From the NCBI GenBank assembly GCA_965230615.1, contig OZ246012.1:3720001-3784000 (forward strand): a stretch of 64,000 bases of DNA, given 5' to 3'. The notes beneath the pieces are model-generated. The model saw nothing but the letters and a program-made list of their open reading frames with translations. It searched no databases and was not told the DNA's origin. How positions within the stretch are numbered: position 1 is the first letter of the stretch; each line of letters begins with the position of its first letter. A program made the translations under genes and the position numbers. The stretch comes from G965230615 sp965230615 (GTDB taxonomy: Bacteria; Pseudomonadota; Gammaproteobacteria; HTCC5015). Shown here piece by piece: positions 7,040 through 16,147 of the stretch.

Positions 7040-7930
7040 TTATATATCCCGCAGCTTTTCTGCCAGGAAATCATACACCAATCGTATGCGACGACTGCTG
7101 CGCAACTCTTTGTGGGTGACCAGCCAGATTGGTACCGGTGCGCTAAACGTGTCGGGAATAAGGCGTTGTAGTTCGGGGGCTTTGTTGCCGATGTAGTGCG
7201 GCAAAATGCTGATGCCCAAACCTTGTTTGACTAGCTCCATCAGTGCTGCGCTACCAGTGGTGGTGATGTTGAAGTTGTCTGTGGTGAGCGGTAGGCCAAG
7301 TGAGTTTATCATGGGCAGAAATCTTTCGATTTGTCCCAGGCCGATAAAGTCAGCGTTGCAGATTTGTTCTTTGTTCATCGGCTGTGCGTGACGCGCAAGG
7401 TATTCGGGTGCAGCGTACAGATAGGCCGATGCCTGGCCAATTTTTTTGGCGATAAGGTCTGGCTGTTCGGGGCTGACGTGTCTAATCGCGATATCGGCTT
7501 CCCGCTTGTTCAGATCTTGCACTTCGTTTGAAGGAATTAACTCAATCTTCAGGCCAGGCGCTGCTGCCTGTAGCTCGCCGAGCATCTCGGGTAATAGATA
7601 AGTGGTGACCATGTCGGTGGCGGTGATACTGACAACACCTTTTATCTCCTGTGATTGGCCAGACGCGGTAAGCGACACCCGTATCGCGGCATCACGCATG
7701 GTTTCAACATGCTCGACCAGCTCAATGCCAGCCTGGGTGAGTGTCATCGCATGTCGGCTTCTCTCAAACAGCACAAGACCAAGTGACTCTTCAAGTGCAC
7801 TGACCTGGCGACTTAATGTGGGTTGGGTGAGGTCGAGTGCGCGGGCGGCCGCCGATAACGAGCCTTCCTCAACCGTCGCCAAAAAGGCGCGGAGCTGATT
7901 CCAGTCAAAATTGATAGCTGTCCAGTTCAT
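7040..7930 (-). CDS. LysR-family transcriptional regulator
   Basis: 296 aa. The N-terminal winged HTH (about residues 9 to 67) shows the canonical FLATVEEGSLSAAARALDLT followed by QPTLSRQVSALEESLGLVLF. The rest (about 95 to 293) is a type 2 periplasmic-binding-like effector domain, with the frequent segment LVKQGLGISILPHYI near the end. It is transcribed away from the DUF2306 gene, with 125 bases between the starts. By the usual LysR logic it likely regulates that gene in response to an unknown small ligand. Length is normal for the family and no damage is seen. Confidence 0.93.
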   Translation of the reverse strand: MNWTAINFDWNQLRAFLATVEEGSLSAAARALDLTQPTLSRQVSALEESLGLVLFERSRHAMTLTQAGIELVEHVETMRDAAIRVSLTASGQSQEIKGVVSITATDMVTTYLLPEMLGELQAAAPGLKIELIPSNEVQDLNKREADIAIRHVSPEQPDLIAKKIGQASAYLYAAPEYLARHAQPMNKEQICNADFIGLGQIERFLPMINSLGLPLTTDNFNITTTGSAALMELVKQGLGISILPHYIGNKAPELQRLIPDTFSAPVPIWLVTHKELRSSRRIRLVYDFLAEKLRDI

Positions 7931-8055
7931 CTATTTTCGTATATTAAGTATGTTTTTTTGGTTGATTGGTATGCATTTATGTATGTGTAAACTACGTTCT
8001 TTTGTCGTGCCAGTCAATGGCACACTCTTGTGAATATTTTAAAATGGTGTGATGA

Positions 8056-8847
8056 ATGCGAATTAACCTCAATGATATAAATGCCGCGAATACCGCATTG
8101 CAACGTGCCAGCACAGTCTGGTTTTTGTCTGTTGTGTTTGGCTTGTGGGTTTTTCTGACTTACCTGGTGGTGAAGCTGGGCGGTAGCCAGTTTTGGGCGC
8201 AACACCCACTGGGTGCTGGCGCGGCGGCTGAGCGTTGGGGCAACTTTTCTATTGCGCTGCATTTACTGATAGCCGCGCTGATTTTGGGGGCGGGGCCGTT
8301 GCAGCTTGTGCCAAAGATTCGTCAGCGTGTTCCGGCGTTCCACCGTTGGCTGGGGCGCGGCTATGTTGTTGCGGTTATTGTTGCGATGTTAAGCGGTTTA
8401 TATATGATGTTCGCGCGCGACATCGGCAGCGCTTACCTGAAAGCCGGTTTTGTAATACAGGCGGCGCTGGTGATTTGGTTTTCTGCAGTGGCGCTGCGCT
8501 ACGCAATGCGGCGTGACATTTATCATCACCGCCGTTGGGTGCTGCGTTTTTTTATTGTAGCCAATATCGCTTTCTTTTTTCGCGTGTTGCTGATGTTTTG
8601 GATTTTGCTAACCGGAGGCATTGGTATTGACTTCAATACCGGTAAAGGCTGGTTTCTTGACTTTATGGCTTTCGGTCAATATCTACCGCTAGTGTTGCTG
8701 GAAATGTATTTTGCTGTGCAAGAGCATGGCAGTGCTCCTCGGCGCTTTGCAATGGCTGGTTTGCTTTGTGTGTGTGCCGTAGTGATTGTGGTCGGTGTTG
8801 TGATGCTGTCTTTTGGTATGTGGTTTCCGGGGCTTGCGGGGGAGTAG
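8056..8847 (+). CDS. DUF2306 multi-pass membrane protein
   Basis: 263 aa with about seven hydrophobic segments. The FHRWLGRGYV motif in the first third and the basic RRDIYHHRRWVLRFF loop with conserved histidines are typical of DUF2306 membrane proteins. Function is not established for the family; the histidines could bind haem or metal. The gene is divergent from a LysR regulator and stands alone on its strand. The ATG four bases upstream (8052) runs into a stop, which fixes the start. Confidence 0.85.
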   Translation: MRINLNDINAANTALQRASTVWFLSVVFGLWVFLTYLVVKLGGSQFWAQHPLGAGAAAERWGNFSIALHLLIAALILGAGPLQLVPKIRQRVPAFHRWLGRGYVVAVIVAMLSGLYMMFARDIGSAYLKAGFVIQAALVIWFSAVALRYAMRRDIYHHRRWVLRFFIVANIAFFFRVLLMFWILLTGGIGIDFNTGKGWFLDFMAFGQYLPLVLLEMYFAVQEHGSAPRRFAMAGLLCVCAVVIVVGVVMLSFGMWFPGLAGE

Positions 8848-9030
8848 TTGCTTTATGCGCTAACATATCACTAAAGCCATATTGTGTTTAAAGGTAGGGT
8901 TGATAGTCAGAAGTAATAAAGATTACTTTTTTATAATATTAAGAAAAGCCCCCTCGTAATAGACTGTAATAACATTCAGAGATTTTTTCATTTACTATCA
9001 ATCGGTTACATAAATGAAAAGGAAATCTTT

Positions 9031-10662
9031 ATGAAATACTGTATGGGTCTGTTAGCTGTATTGGTAATCTCTCCCGGATTTGCTGTTGATTTTGTTAAAA
9101 TTCCTAATGCTGCTATTTATGGGCACAATACTAAAAAACTCAAGAATCACTCTGTTAAGTCATGTAAGGCGGCATGTGCTGCAGAAACCAGCTTCGAATG
9201 TAAGTCATTCGACTTTCACAAAGGTAAAAACATCTGCGATTTAAGTGACAAGAGCGCAAAAGATGTTGGTGGCCTTAAGTTTAATTATGCAGGCAACCCT
9301 TATGATCATTATGCGCATATTAAAAAAGACAGCAGCTCCTATCAGGGCTTTGTTGATATTCCTAAGAGTGCGATTTACGGTCACAATACTAAAAAACTCA
9401 CTAAGGTTAATGTTGATGACTGCAAAAGAGCCTGTCGCGAAGAAGCGAGTTTTGTATGCAAGTCATTCGACTTTCATATAGACAAAGGTGTTTGTGATCT
9501 ATCAGATAAAAATGCAGCCGAAGTACCATTGAAGTTTGATTACCCAGGTAACCCGTATGATCATTATGGTCGAGGCTTTCCACTCTATGGCGGTAAAATC
9601 AATAATATCAGAGTGTCTCAATTACCAATAGAAAAGCGTCGGCAAATTATTGTCGATAATATGCCTATCTGGATAATGTTCTCAGATGAAGAGTATTATC
9701 CAAAAGCTTTTCAGGAATATCTCAAGCACGATGTAAAAACATTTTCAAAAGTTAAAAAACAAGAGGTGGTTGATCTTATTGCGTATGATGATTTGAAGCA
9801 TCAAAGTAAAAATGGCAGCAGAAACACAGTTAAGCTAAAGAAAAACTTAATGACAGACACTTTTCATTTTCATGATAAAGATAAGCCAAAACGCACTGCT
9901 AAGTCGATGGATCCTAAGGCAGCACCAACGTATGTGTTTTATCAAGAAACACATGATAACAATATATGGTTAAGATACTTTTTATTCTTTGGCTATAATG
10001 ATGTCCCTGTTTCGCACAGAATACTCGGCGCACATTTCGCTGATTGGATTCACATTGCTGTAAAACTTCAGCCTGAAGGGGAGGGCTATATTCCCAGTAG
10101 TTATTATTTCTCAGCACATAAAACAGGCGAGCATATACCGGCTAGCAGCACTAAGCTGGATTACTATATAAAAACAGGCAATAACAGCTTTAAAGAAGTG
10201 GAGTATGCGGAGGCCAAACAAGCCAAGCAGTTTCATGTGCGGGTTTTTGCTGCCAATGGCACCCATGAGGCTTATGCTGAGCGTGGCTATCACCGTCGAC
10301 ACCCTTTCCCTATTGCCGGTTATGATCATTGTGATTTTGGAGGCTATGTTGTTGTGCCTTTCGCATGGGAAATGTCGACACACCCTCGCAGCAACTCCAA
10401 GCTAAAATACCAACCTTACTACGCTTGGGATATGGGCGATTTATCGTATACCAATAAAAAAAGCAATATTAATTATATAACACTGGTACCAAATACCTTA
10501 TTTGGTAAAAAAGACAGTTATTTTAATATTTGGTCGCATAATAAATCATCCAGCTTGCTTGCAATACGAAACTCAGGTCAAAAAGTCGGTACAGAAAGTG
10601 GCGGCACGGCAGAAGCGCCGGTTAGAAAGATCTTTTCTTGGGGGAGTAATTTTAATAATTAG
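9031..10662 (+). CDS. secreted protein with two PAN/Apple domains and a Vps62-like region
   Basis: 543 aa with a signal peptide (MKYCMGLLAVLVISPGFA, cleavage near residue 18). Two tandem copies of about 85 residues follow, each with the sequence IYGHNTKKL, then C-x3-C, a cysteine in ECKSFDF or VCKSFDF, and a final CDLSDK. This is the PAN/Apple cysteine pattern. From about residue 190 the chain resembles Vps62/DUF946: YFLFFGYND, then GAHFADWIHIAVKL, then an AANGTHEAYAERG segment with histidine and acidic residues. Inferred: an extracellular carbohydrate- or protein-binding module joined to a Vps62-like domain. A clear terminator follows. Confidence 0.7.
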   Translation: MKYCMGLLAVLVISPGFAVDFVKIPNAAIYGHNTKKLKNHSVKSCKAACAAETSFECKSFDFHKGKNICDLSDKSAKDVGGLKFNYAGNPYDHYAHIKKDSSSYQGFVDIPKSAIYGHNTKKLTKVNVDDCKRACREEASFVCKSFDFHIDKGVCDLSDKNAAEVPLKFDYPGNPYDHYGRGFPLYGGKINNIRVSQLPIEKRRQIIVDNMPIWIMFSDEEYYPKAFQEYLKHDVKTFSKVKKQEVVDLIAYDDLKHQSKNGSRNTVKLKKNLMTDTFHFHDKDKPKRTAKSMDPKAAPTYVFYQETHDNNIWLRYFLFFGYNDVPVSHRILGAHFADWIHIAVKLQPEGEGYIPSSYYFSAHKTGEHIPASSTKLDYYIKTGNNSFKEVEYAEAKQAKQFHVRVFAANGTHEAYAERGYHRRHPFPIAGYDHCDFGGYVVVPFAWEMSTHPRSNSKLKYQPYYAWDMGDLSYTNKKSNINYITLVPNTLFGKKDSYFNIWSHNKSSSLLAIRNSGQKVGTESGGTAEAPVRKIFSWGSNFNN

Positions 10663-10704
10663 CCATTGCTTATAGAGCATTCTTTTTTATCGGTTGTTTA
10701 AATA

Positions 10705-10738
10705 CAAGCAAAGGCAGTATTAAGTCTGTCTTTGCTTG
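10705..10738 (+). terminator. hairpin downstream of the PAN/Vps62-like gene
   Basis: CAAGCAAAGGCAG pairs with CTGTCTTTGCTTG (13-bp stem with one G-T wobble, 8-base loop) about 40 bases after the stop codon. The tail is not strongly T-rich, so efficiency is uncertain. Confidence 0.55.
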
Positions 10739-11337
10739 CACTTATTGATAGCAAAATAGTACTTTGCTTTTTAATGCTTTAAACTCGTGTCACACTGATG
10801 CAGTTGACCCATAACAACTTATGGCCCTCCTGCATACTTTGCTAAGTCAAAAACTAATACACTTAGTAATACATGTGGTTATCTAGATGCCTGTTCCGAA
10901 TTCTCTATTTCGATATTTGGTCTAATCTGGCCATGCAGGCCAATTTATTTGGAGTGTATAAGCCCATAAGCGCATTAATTGAAATTAATTGAGCAAGTAT
11001 GCCTTTCTGCAGCGGTAATGAAGTGTAATTGACTAATCATGAATAACGGTATCTACTATCCTCTAGTTTATTTTTTATGATTAGGGCTAGCGGCTATGGG
11101 GGATACAACAGCAGTTATTGGTATATAAAGTGTACGCCAGATAATGGCGTAACTGGCTGCAGGTTGTCTTGCAAAAGTCATAACTATATTGGCTTGTCGA
11201 TCTCTCTCTGGCGGTTTTAAATTCTTTTTTGAATGGCCGCGCTTTCAAGGTTTATTCTTTACTTTATTATTTGAAAATATAAAAACCATTCTGTCGTTTT
11301 TTTGTTCAAATAATAAAACCAGGTGGGGGTTTGTGTT
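10739..11337. other. 600-bp non-coding stretch before the SIR2 gene
   Basis: No frame with a plausible start and composition. It is AT-rich, holds several short stop-dense frames, and includes TATGATTA- and TATATAAAG-like promoter candidates. It may contain the left junction of the inserted SIR2 island. No clear direct or inverted repeat pair was found by eye. Confidence 0.3.
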
Positions 11338-14300
11338 ATGACTAAATCAAAAGAAGCATCAATGATCGAAATAACAAAATTTATCGATGAAATAGCTGAT
11401 GATCTTAATAAAGGGTATTGTTTTACACCATTTATAGGCAGTGGTTTATCATTTCCATCAGGGATCTTGCTCGGGAAAAACTTTTCAGAATATCTAAGCT
11501 ATATGGTTTATCGCTGCATCGCGCCACCACAACCTAATGATGGGAGAAATCCCGAGGCTGTTTTAAACAGCAGTGAATATCAACAAGATGAGAGATGGGA
11601 TTTGCGCAGAGGATGGTTGCCAAACCCAACGCCCACTCAGTTACAGCAAGCAGAAGATTGGATTATTAACGAATATATTAAAATATGTGGAAATTACCAT
11701 GCGGGCTTAATCTATCAAGATGGGAAAATTGAGTTTGAAGAAGAAATCTCAGAAAATGAAGGTAAAGCGCTGGGAAACCATCGATTAATGATAGGTAGTT
11801 TGCATAGACCACTTGTGCCAGATATTTTGGATACTTCTGAGGGGGTTGGAGAATGGGAAAAGGAAATTAAAAAACTCTATCGCTATATACAGGTTGATAG
11901 AATAAAGTTGGAGTTTAGCCCGCCTCCAGGTAAGTCGAATACAACGCCAGATTATATCTATGAAGCCGCCATTCGCTCTTTGCATGACTGGAGATCTACA
12001 CTTGAGTTTTTATCCCGCTTTACTTATGAAGAAGGAGTTTTTCATTTAGCAGAAAAACCTGATCAAAACATTATTGATTCATTTAGTTTACATATTACCT
12101 GGCGAAAAAAACCTGCTCTTGGGCACCATGTATTGGCTCATCTTATGCGCCCATTACGCATACGAAAAACATTAACAACAAACTTTGATACGTTAATTGA
12201 GCAGGCGTATGCGCAAATAAAAATACCGCTAAGGGTATTGGAAGTGCCGAAGTCTAGTCGTCTACCGTCTGCTGACACAGTTAGGGCTCAAAATGCATTA
12301 ATTAAACTGCATGGTGGAGTGCATGATATTCGAGCTGACTTCAGCTTGGATGCACCAGCATCAGCGGAAGATAAGCAAACATTTCGTGAATACCTTTTTC
12401 CAGGTAGCGATCGTGCGTTAACGTTTCTACCGAGTCATATGCTGGTTATTGGGTTTTCCGGGAACGATATGCGCATCATAGAAATGATAAAATTCGTCCT
12501 GGATACTCGAAAAGATTTTAAATTATATTGGGTGACTACAGCGGAAAATAGCCTAAAGAAAGTTAATAAAATTTTTTCTGAGGAATACTATGCAGGCCAG
12601 GTCAGGGTTGTTTTGGCCAATAACCCTGATTTATTGCTATATGAAATGTACCAACGTATCACGCTGTCGCTACCTCCGGGTGGGTTTTACTATCAATTTG
12701 ATCATTTTTTGCCGCCTGATAGCGATCAAGGTTCAAGTCAGAAAGGCCTTGGTCTGAAAACTGAAGAAATCCAAAAAAAAATTATCTCCGCAGGTGACAA
12801 CAGAGAAAGTTCTTTGCATATAATTAGCGCTAAAAGTGGTGTTGCTGTGCCAATGGGACAATTGTTCAAAAGCTTGTCTGAGCTGAGTCGTTACTCTTGT
12901 GTGTGGTTAGAGTTGGAGTATTATGCGACGCCCATGAGTTTGGTAACAGAAATCGTAAAGATTATGGATTATAAGCTTGGCTTATACCATAAAGAGCATA
13001 TTTTGCTGGATGTGTGCGATGACGATGATGAAAAAAATCATGAAAAAATAAGGAATTACCTGCATCGATTAAAAGAGTACTTTCGAATAACGCCATCGCG
13101 CTGGGTGTTTTTTCTCTATGGTAGGAATGGTGCTGGTGGATGCTCTGGTTGGCGAAATAAGTACTGGGGAGATGCTGAATATGAAAAATTACAATTTTTT
13201 ATTGATATTTTTTTAGAGTTTGGATTTCATTTTGTGTATATGCCGTTTTCCCTAAAAAGATCTGCGCGAGATAATGCAAAGAAAAAATTTATTCGCAATA
13301 AGTATTCTATTGGAAGGGAAGATGTAAAGAGGGTATTTAAAGATAAAGAAAGAATGAAAGAGTATGATGACTTTTATGAAAAATTCTTTGTGAGTGAAAA
13401 AAACATAGAAGATAGCAATGGTTATGAATATTTCTTGCCTAATAATAGTATTGATAAAAATAATATCTCGTATAAAAAAATTGATGCGAGTGCTGGTAAA
13501 TCTAAATTTGAGAGTCTCATAAAAGAAGTTTTGGATAAATTTCTTGCTGGCTACGATGACTCCATTGGAGTTGGGAGTGAATCCAATATTAACTCCGATT
13601 TATATCGAAAGATTAAATTCTTATATGTGACAACCTTGTTTCGGCAGTCGCGGCACCCTTCAGCATTTATGTCAGATGCCTCTTTTCATCCAAGCAAGCT
13701 TTATAATGTTACCGGCGTTGATAATGACTGGTGGCGGGCTAATGATATTGAATACTGGATGCATTTTTTAAGAGATACTGAAGAGACGAAGATATTCTTT
13801 CGAAAGCCAGGCGGATATGCTTGGAAATATCGCGATACTCGCCTTGGTTTGCAATATCTTCTTGATCGATTAGTTGGGTTTACTATCGACTCAAGTGAGG
13901 AAGAGAGCAAGCCTTACTATGATTTTTTGGCTCAATCAAGAGCAAGGTTACATTATTGGATAGCGGATTGGTATATAAAAGCATTTCATTCAAGCAACCA
14001 TGCCACACCATTTATTGAGGTTATTTATCATCGTTTGGCGGCGATTTACTTTGCTAAATATGCAAAACCATCAAGGTCGTCAAAAACCAAATATGAAAAA
14101 TCAGGTTTTTCAAAAGAAGAGGATTATATAATAGCTTACCGTTGCCATATTATAATTTCATCTTTAGTAGGTATTGTTAAATCTTTACGTCTAGCAAGAA
14201 AGTGCTCTCGGTTTTGGATTCAGGGGTTTCAGGTTGAAGAGCTGTTTTCAGTAACTTCTATGGAAAATGCGCTAGGTTTAGATAAATTCGATCTTGTAGA

Positions 14301-16053
14301 ACATGATCAAGTGCAGTTTAAAAAGTGGGGTCAAGATGCTAATTTAGAAGGTGATGTGGATAAATTTCTAAAAGAATTATTAGGCGAAAGCTATGCTTGT
14401 AAAGAAAGTAATAAACATAAAGCCTTTTTGATTATAGACTATATTAATATATTGCTCGTTGAAAGTCAGCAGTTTATGCGTTTGTTAAGATATGAGTCTG
14501 GCTGGCACTCTGTGGAAAACAAGACTTTTTTGAGTGGTAGAAAAGGCAGTTCGCCATTGAATAATATTAACGAACGGTTTGAGCCTGGCCTGTCTGACGT
14601 AATTGACTTTGATGGTATTGATAGTTTTCTGGAGGATTGTGAAAATTGCTTTTCAGGTGTTGTGAATAAAGATAGTTCGCTGAAAGAAGAAAATGTCGAA
14701 TCTTTGATTTCGATAATGAAAGAACTCTTTCCTAAGTCAGAAAGTGATGAGATTGATACAAAAAGTATCCAAGTGAAATTTGATGAAATTGCCATTGAAT
14801 GGACCGAGACTTTTTTAGAAAGAGGCAAGGATATGGATATGGTCATGACAGTGCAGGCTCTAACTGATATGGCTTATCGATGTACAAAGTACGCCAAGTA
14901 TTTAGTGCAAATCAGTAAAATTGATAACGCTGATGTTAATGTTTGTAAGAATCTAAAAAATGATGCTAATTGCTTATGGGTTATTGTGTCTTTCCTATCC
15001 CGATTTAGTATTGATTTAATGCGTTTGCTTGATCCTATGTTTCTTGACGAAGAAATTAGTTTGAAAATTAAATGTTTATCATTATACGGTTTGGCATTAG
15101 GGTATTTGAATCGTTTTTATGAGGCTAATCGAATTTTTAATGAAGCGATATCTGTGTCAATTAGTATGTCTGTGCAAGAAAATAACGATAATACAGCAAT
15201 GCTTCGCCTAAGAAGAGCTGAAGTGCATATTCTAGAGGCAATATTTTTTAAAGAAATGTGTAAAAAAGATGACCCCTTTGATGGCTTGAAAGATGTATTA
15301 GTTCAAGAGAACGGCCAGTATAAATATGAAATTAAAGAGGTTAATGATAGCTGGCACCCTTATTGGCTTCGGCATCCAGGCTATTTTATTGGTAGTAATG
15401 GAGGGAAAGGTAATAGGGGTAAACTCTCTGACGAAGAGAGAGAATATATTGTATCTTTGAAAAATAATGATGCAGATAAAAAAGAAGAGCTTGTGAAGAA
15501 AGCTAAAGATCGCCTTGGACGTCTTTATGTTGCTAAATTGGGTGATGCTAGTGTTAGTTTAGAAGCAGCTGAGCACTTACTGTCTGATCATAGTCGATCA
15601 TCATTATGGTGGGGGTTGCTGCAACTTTTAAGAATACAAGTTTTTTCAGAACACGACCTATTAGAAAATAAGATAAAACCAATAAATATGGCTTTATCTT
15701 ATCGGCGGAAGATTGAGCATGATGATTTTTTAGATGAGCTGTTGTTAAAAATTTTTCTTGTGTCAGGTAATGATATCTGCGCTAAAGTTAGAGCTTTGCA
15801 TGAATATTTAAACGCTATTAAATCTATTGTTAATATTCAAAACGATGATGGCGCTGAAAAAATTTTACAACGCAGAGTGAAAAAGATACTGAAAAAATTA
15901 TTGCTTGCAAGCTATCAGCCTGGTGATGAAAATTTGTTTTCTCAAATAACTGGGGCAGAAGGCTCAGAAATAAAAAATAAATGTTTTGAGTGGTTTTACG
16001 AATCTGTAAAAAATAAATTAGATTCTTTTTTAAAAGAAGAATCAGCTGTTTAG
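11338..16053 (+). CDS. large SIR2-domain protein with STAND-like/helical C-terminus, candidate anti-phage effector
   Basis: 1571 aa. The ATG is chosen over a GTG 15 bases upstream because AGGTGGGGG fits it as Shine-Dalgarno. The SIR2 domain covers about residues 15 to 400: FIGSGLSFPSG for the dinucleotide-binding loop, TTNFDTL (about 280), KLHGGVHD (about 323) and LVIGFSGNDMR (about 370). A middle region (about 440 to 760) is placed where STAND NTPase domains occur in Avs5-type proteins. However, the segment IISAKSGVAVPMGQ has no GKS/T, so the P-loop is absent or degenerate. The C-terminal 800 residues look helical and repeat-like. Known: bacterial SIR2 defence proteins deplete NAD+ when triggered by phage. 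The gene is alone and AT-rich relative to its neighbours, which suggests transfer. Confidence 0.8.
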   Translation: MTKSKEASMIEITKFIDEIADDLNKGYCFTPFIGSGLSFPSGILLGKNFSEYLSYMVYRCIAPPQPNDGRNPEAVLNSSEYQQDERWDLRRGWLPNPTPTQLQQAEDWIINEYIKICGNYHAGLIYQDGKIEFEEEISENEGKALGNHRLMIGSLHRPLVPDILDTSEGVGEWEKEIKKLYRYIQVDRIKLEFSPPPGKSNTTPDYIYEAAIRSLHDWRSTLEFLSRFTYEEGVFHLAEKPDQNIIDSFSLHITWRKKPALGHHVLAHLMRPLRIRKTLTTNFDTLIEQAYAQIKIPLRVLEVPKSSRLPSADTVRAQNALIKLHGGVHDIRADFSLDAPASAEDKQTFREYLFPGSDRALTFLPSHMLVIGFSGNDMRIIEMIKFVLDTRKDFKLYWVTTAENSLKKVNKIFSEEYYAGQVRVVLANNPDLLLYEMYQRITLSLPPGGFYYQFDHFLPPDSDQGSSQKGLGLKTEEIQKKIISAGDNRESSLHIISAKSGVAVPMGQLFKSLSELSRYSCVWLELEYYATPMSLVTEIVKIMDYKLGLYHKEHILLDVCDDDDEKNHEKIRNYLHRLKEYFRITPSRWVFFLYGRNGAGGCSGWRNKYWGDAEYEKLQFFIDIFLEFGFHFVYMPFSLKRSARDNAKKKFIRNKYSIGREDVKRVFKDKERMKEYDDFYEKFFVSEKNIEDSNGYEYFLPNNSIDKNNISYKKIDASAGKSKFESLIKEVLDKFLAGYDDSIGVGSESNINSDLYRKIKFLYVTTLFRQSRHPSAFMSDASFHPSKLYNVTGVDNDWWRANDIEYWMHFLRDTEETKIFFRKPGGYAWKYRDTRLGLQYLLDRLVGFTIDSSEEESKPYYDFLAQSRARLHYWIADWYIKAFHSSNHATPFIEVIYHRLAAIYFAKYAKPSRSSKTKYEKSGFSKEEDYIIAYRCHIIISSLVGIVKSLRLARKCSRFWIQGFQVEELFSVTSMENALGLDKFDLVEHDQVQFKKWGQDANLEGDVDKFLKELLGESYACKESNKHKAFLIIDYINILLVESQQFMRLLRYESGWHSVENKTFLSGRKGSSPLNNINERFEPGLSDVIDFDGIDSFLEDCENCFSGVVNKDSSLKEENVESLISIMKELFPKSESDEIDTKSIQVKFDEIAIEWTETFLERGKDMDMVMTVQALTDMAYRCTKYAKYLVQISKIDNADVNVCKNLKNDANCLWVIVSFLSRFSIDLMRLLDPMFLDEEISLKIKCLSLYGLALGYLNRFYEANRIFNEAISVSISMSVQENNDNTAMLRLRRAEVHILEAIFFKEMCKKDDPFDGLKDVLVQENGQYKYEIKEVNDSWHPYWLRHPGYFIGSNGGKGNRGKLSDEEREYIVSLKNNDADKKEELVKKAKDRLGRLYVAKLGDASVSLEAAEHLLSDHSRSSLWWGLLQLLRIQVFSEHDLLENKIKPINMALSYRRKIEHDDFLDELLLKIFLVSGNDICAKVRALHEYLNAIKSIVNIQNDDGAEKILQRRVKKILKKLLLASYQPGDENLFSQITGAEGSEIKNKCFEWFYESVKNKLDSFLKEESAV

Positions 16054-16081
16054 CATTTTATGTTTTTTGGAGGTTATACAT

Positions 16082-16132
16082 ATGCAGAAAAGAGCTGAAA
16101 CAGTTGAAGTCAATCAATGTCTATCTCATTGA
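16082..16132 (+). pseudogene. 16-codon remnant after the SIR2 gene
   Basis: A strong ribosome binding site (TTTTTTGGAGG, 16065 to 16075) stands 6 bases before an ATG, but the frame closes after MQKRAETVEVNQCLSH. The next gene is on the other strand and ends 15 bases later. A start region this good serving only 16 codons suggests that a second gene of the SIR2 operon was lost by deletion or at the insertion junction. It could instead be a genuine micropeptide. Confidence 0.35.
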
Positions 16133-16147
16133 AGACAACCATTCAGG

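Noticed and set aside
12820..12880. Walker A motif in the SIR2 protein
   Set aside because: The segment IISAKSGVAVPMGQ has the surrounding pattern but no GKS or GKT, so I do not call a functional P-loop.
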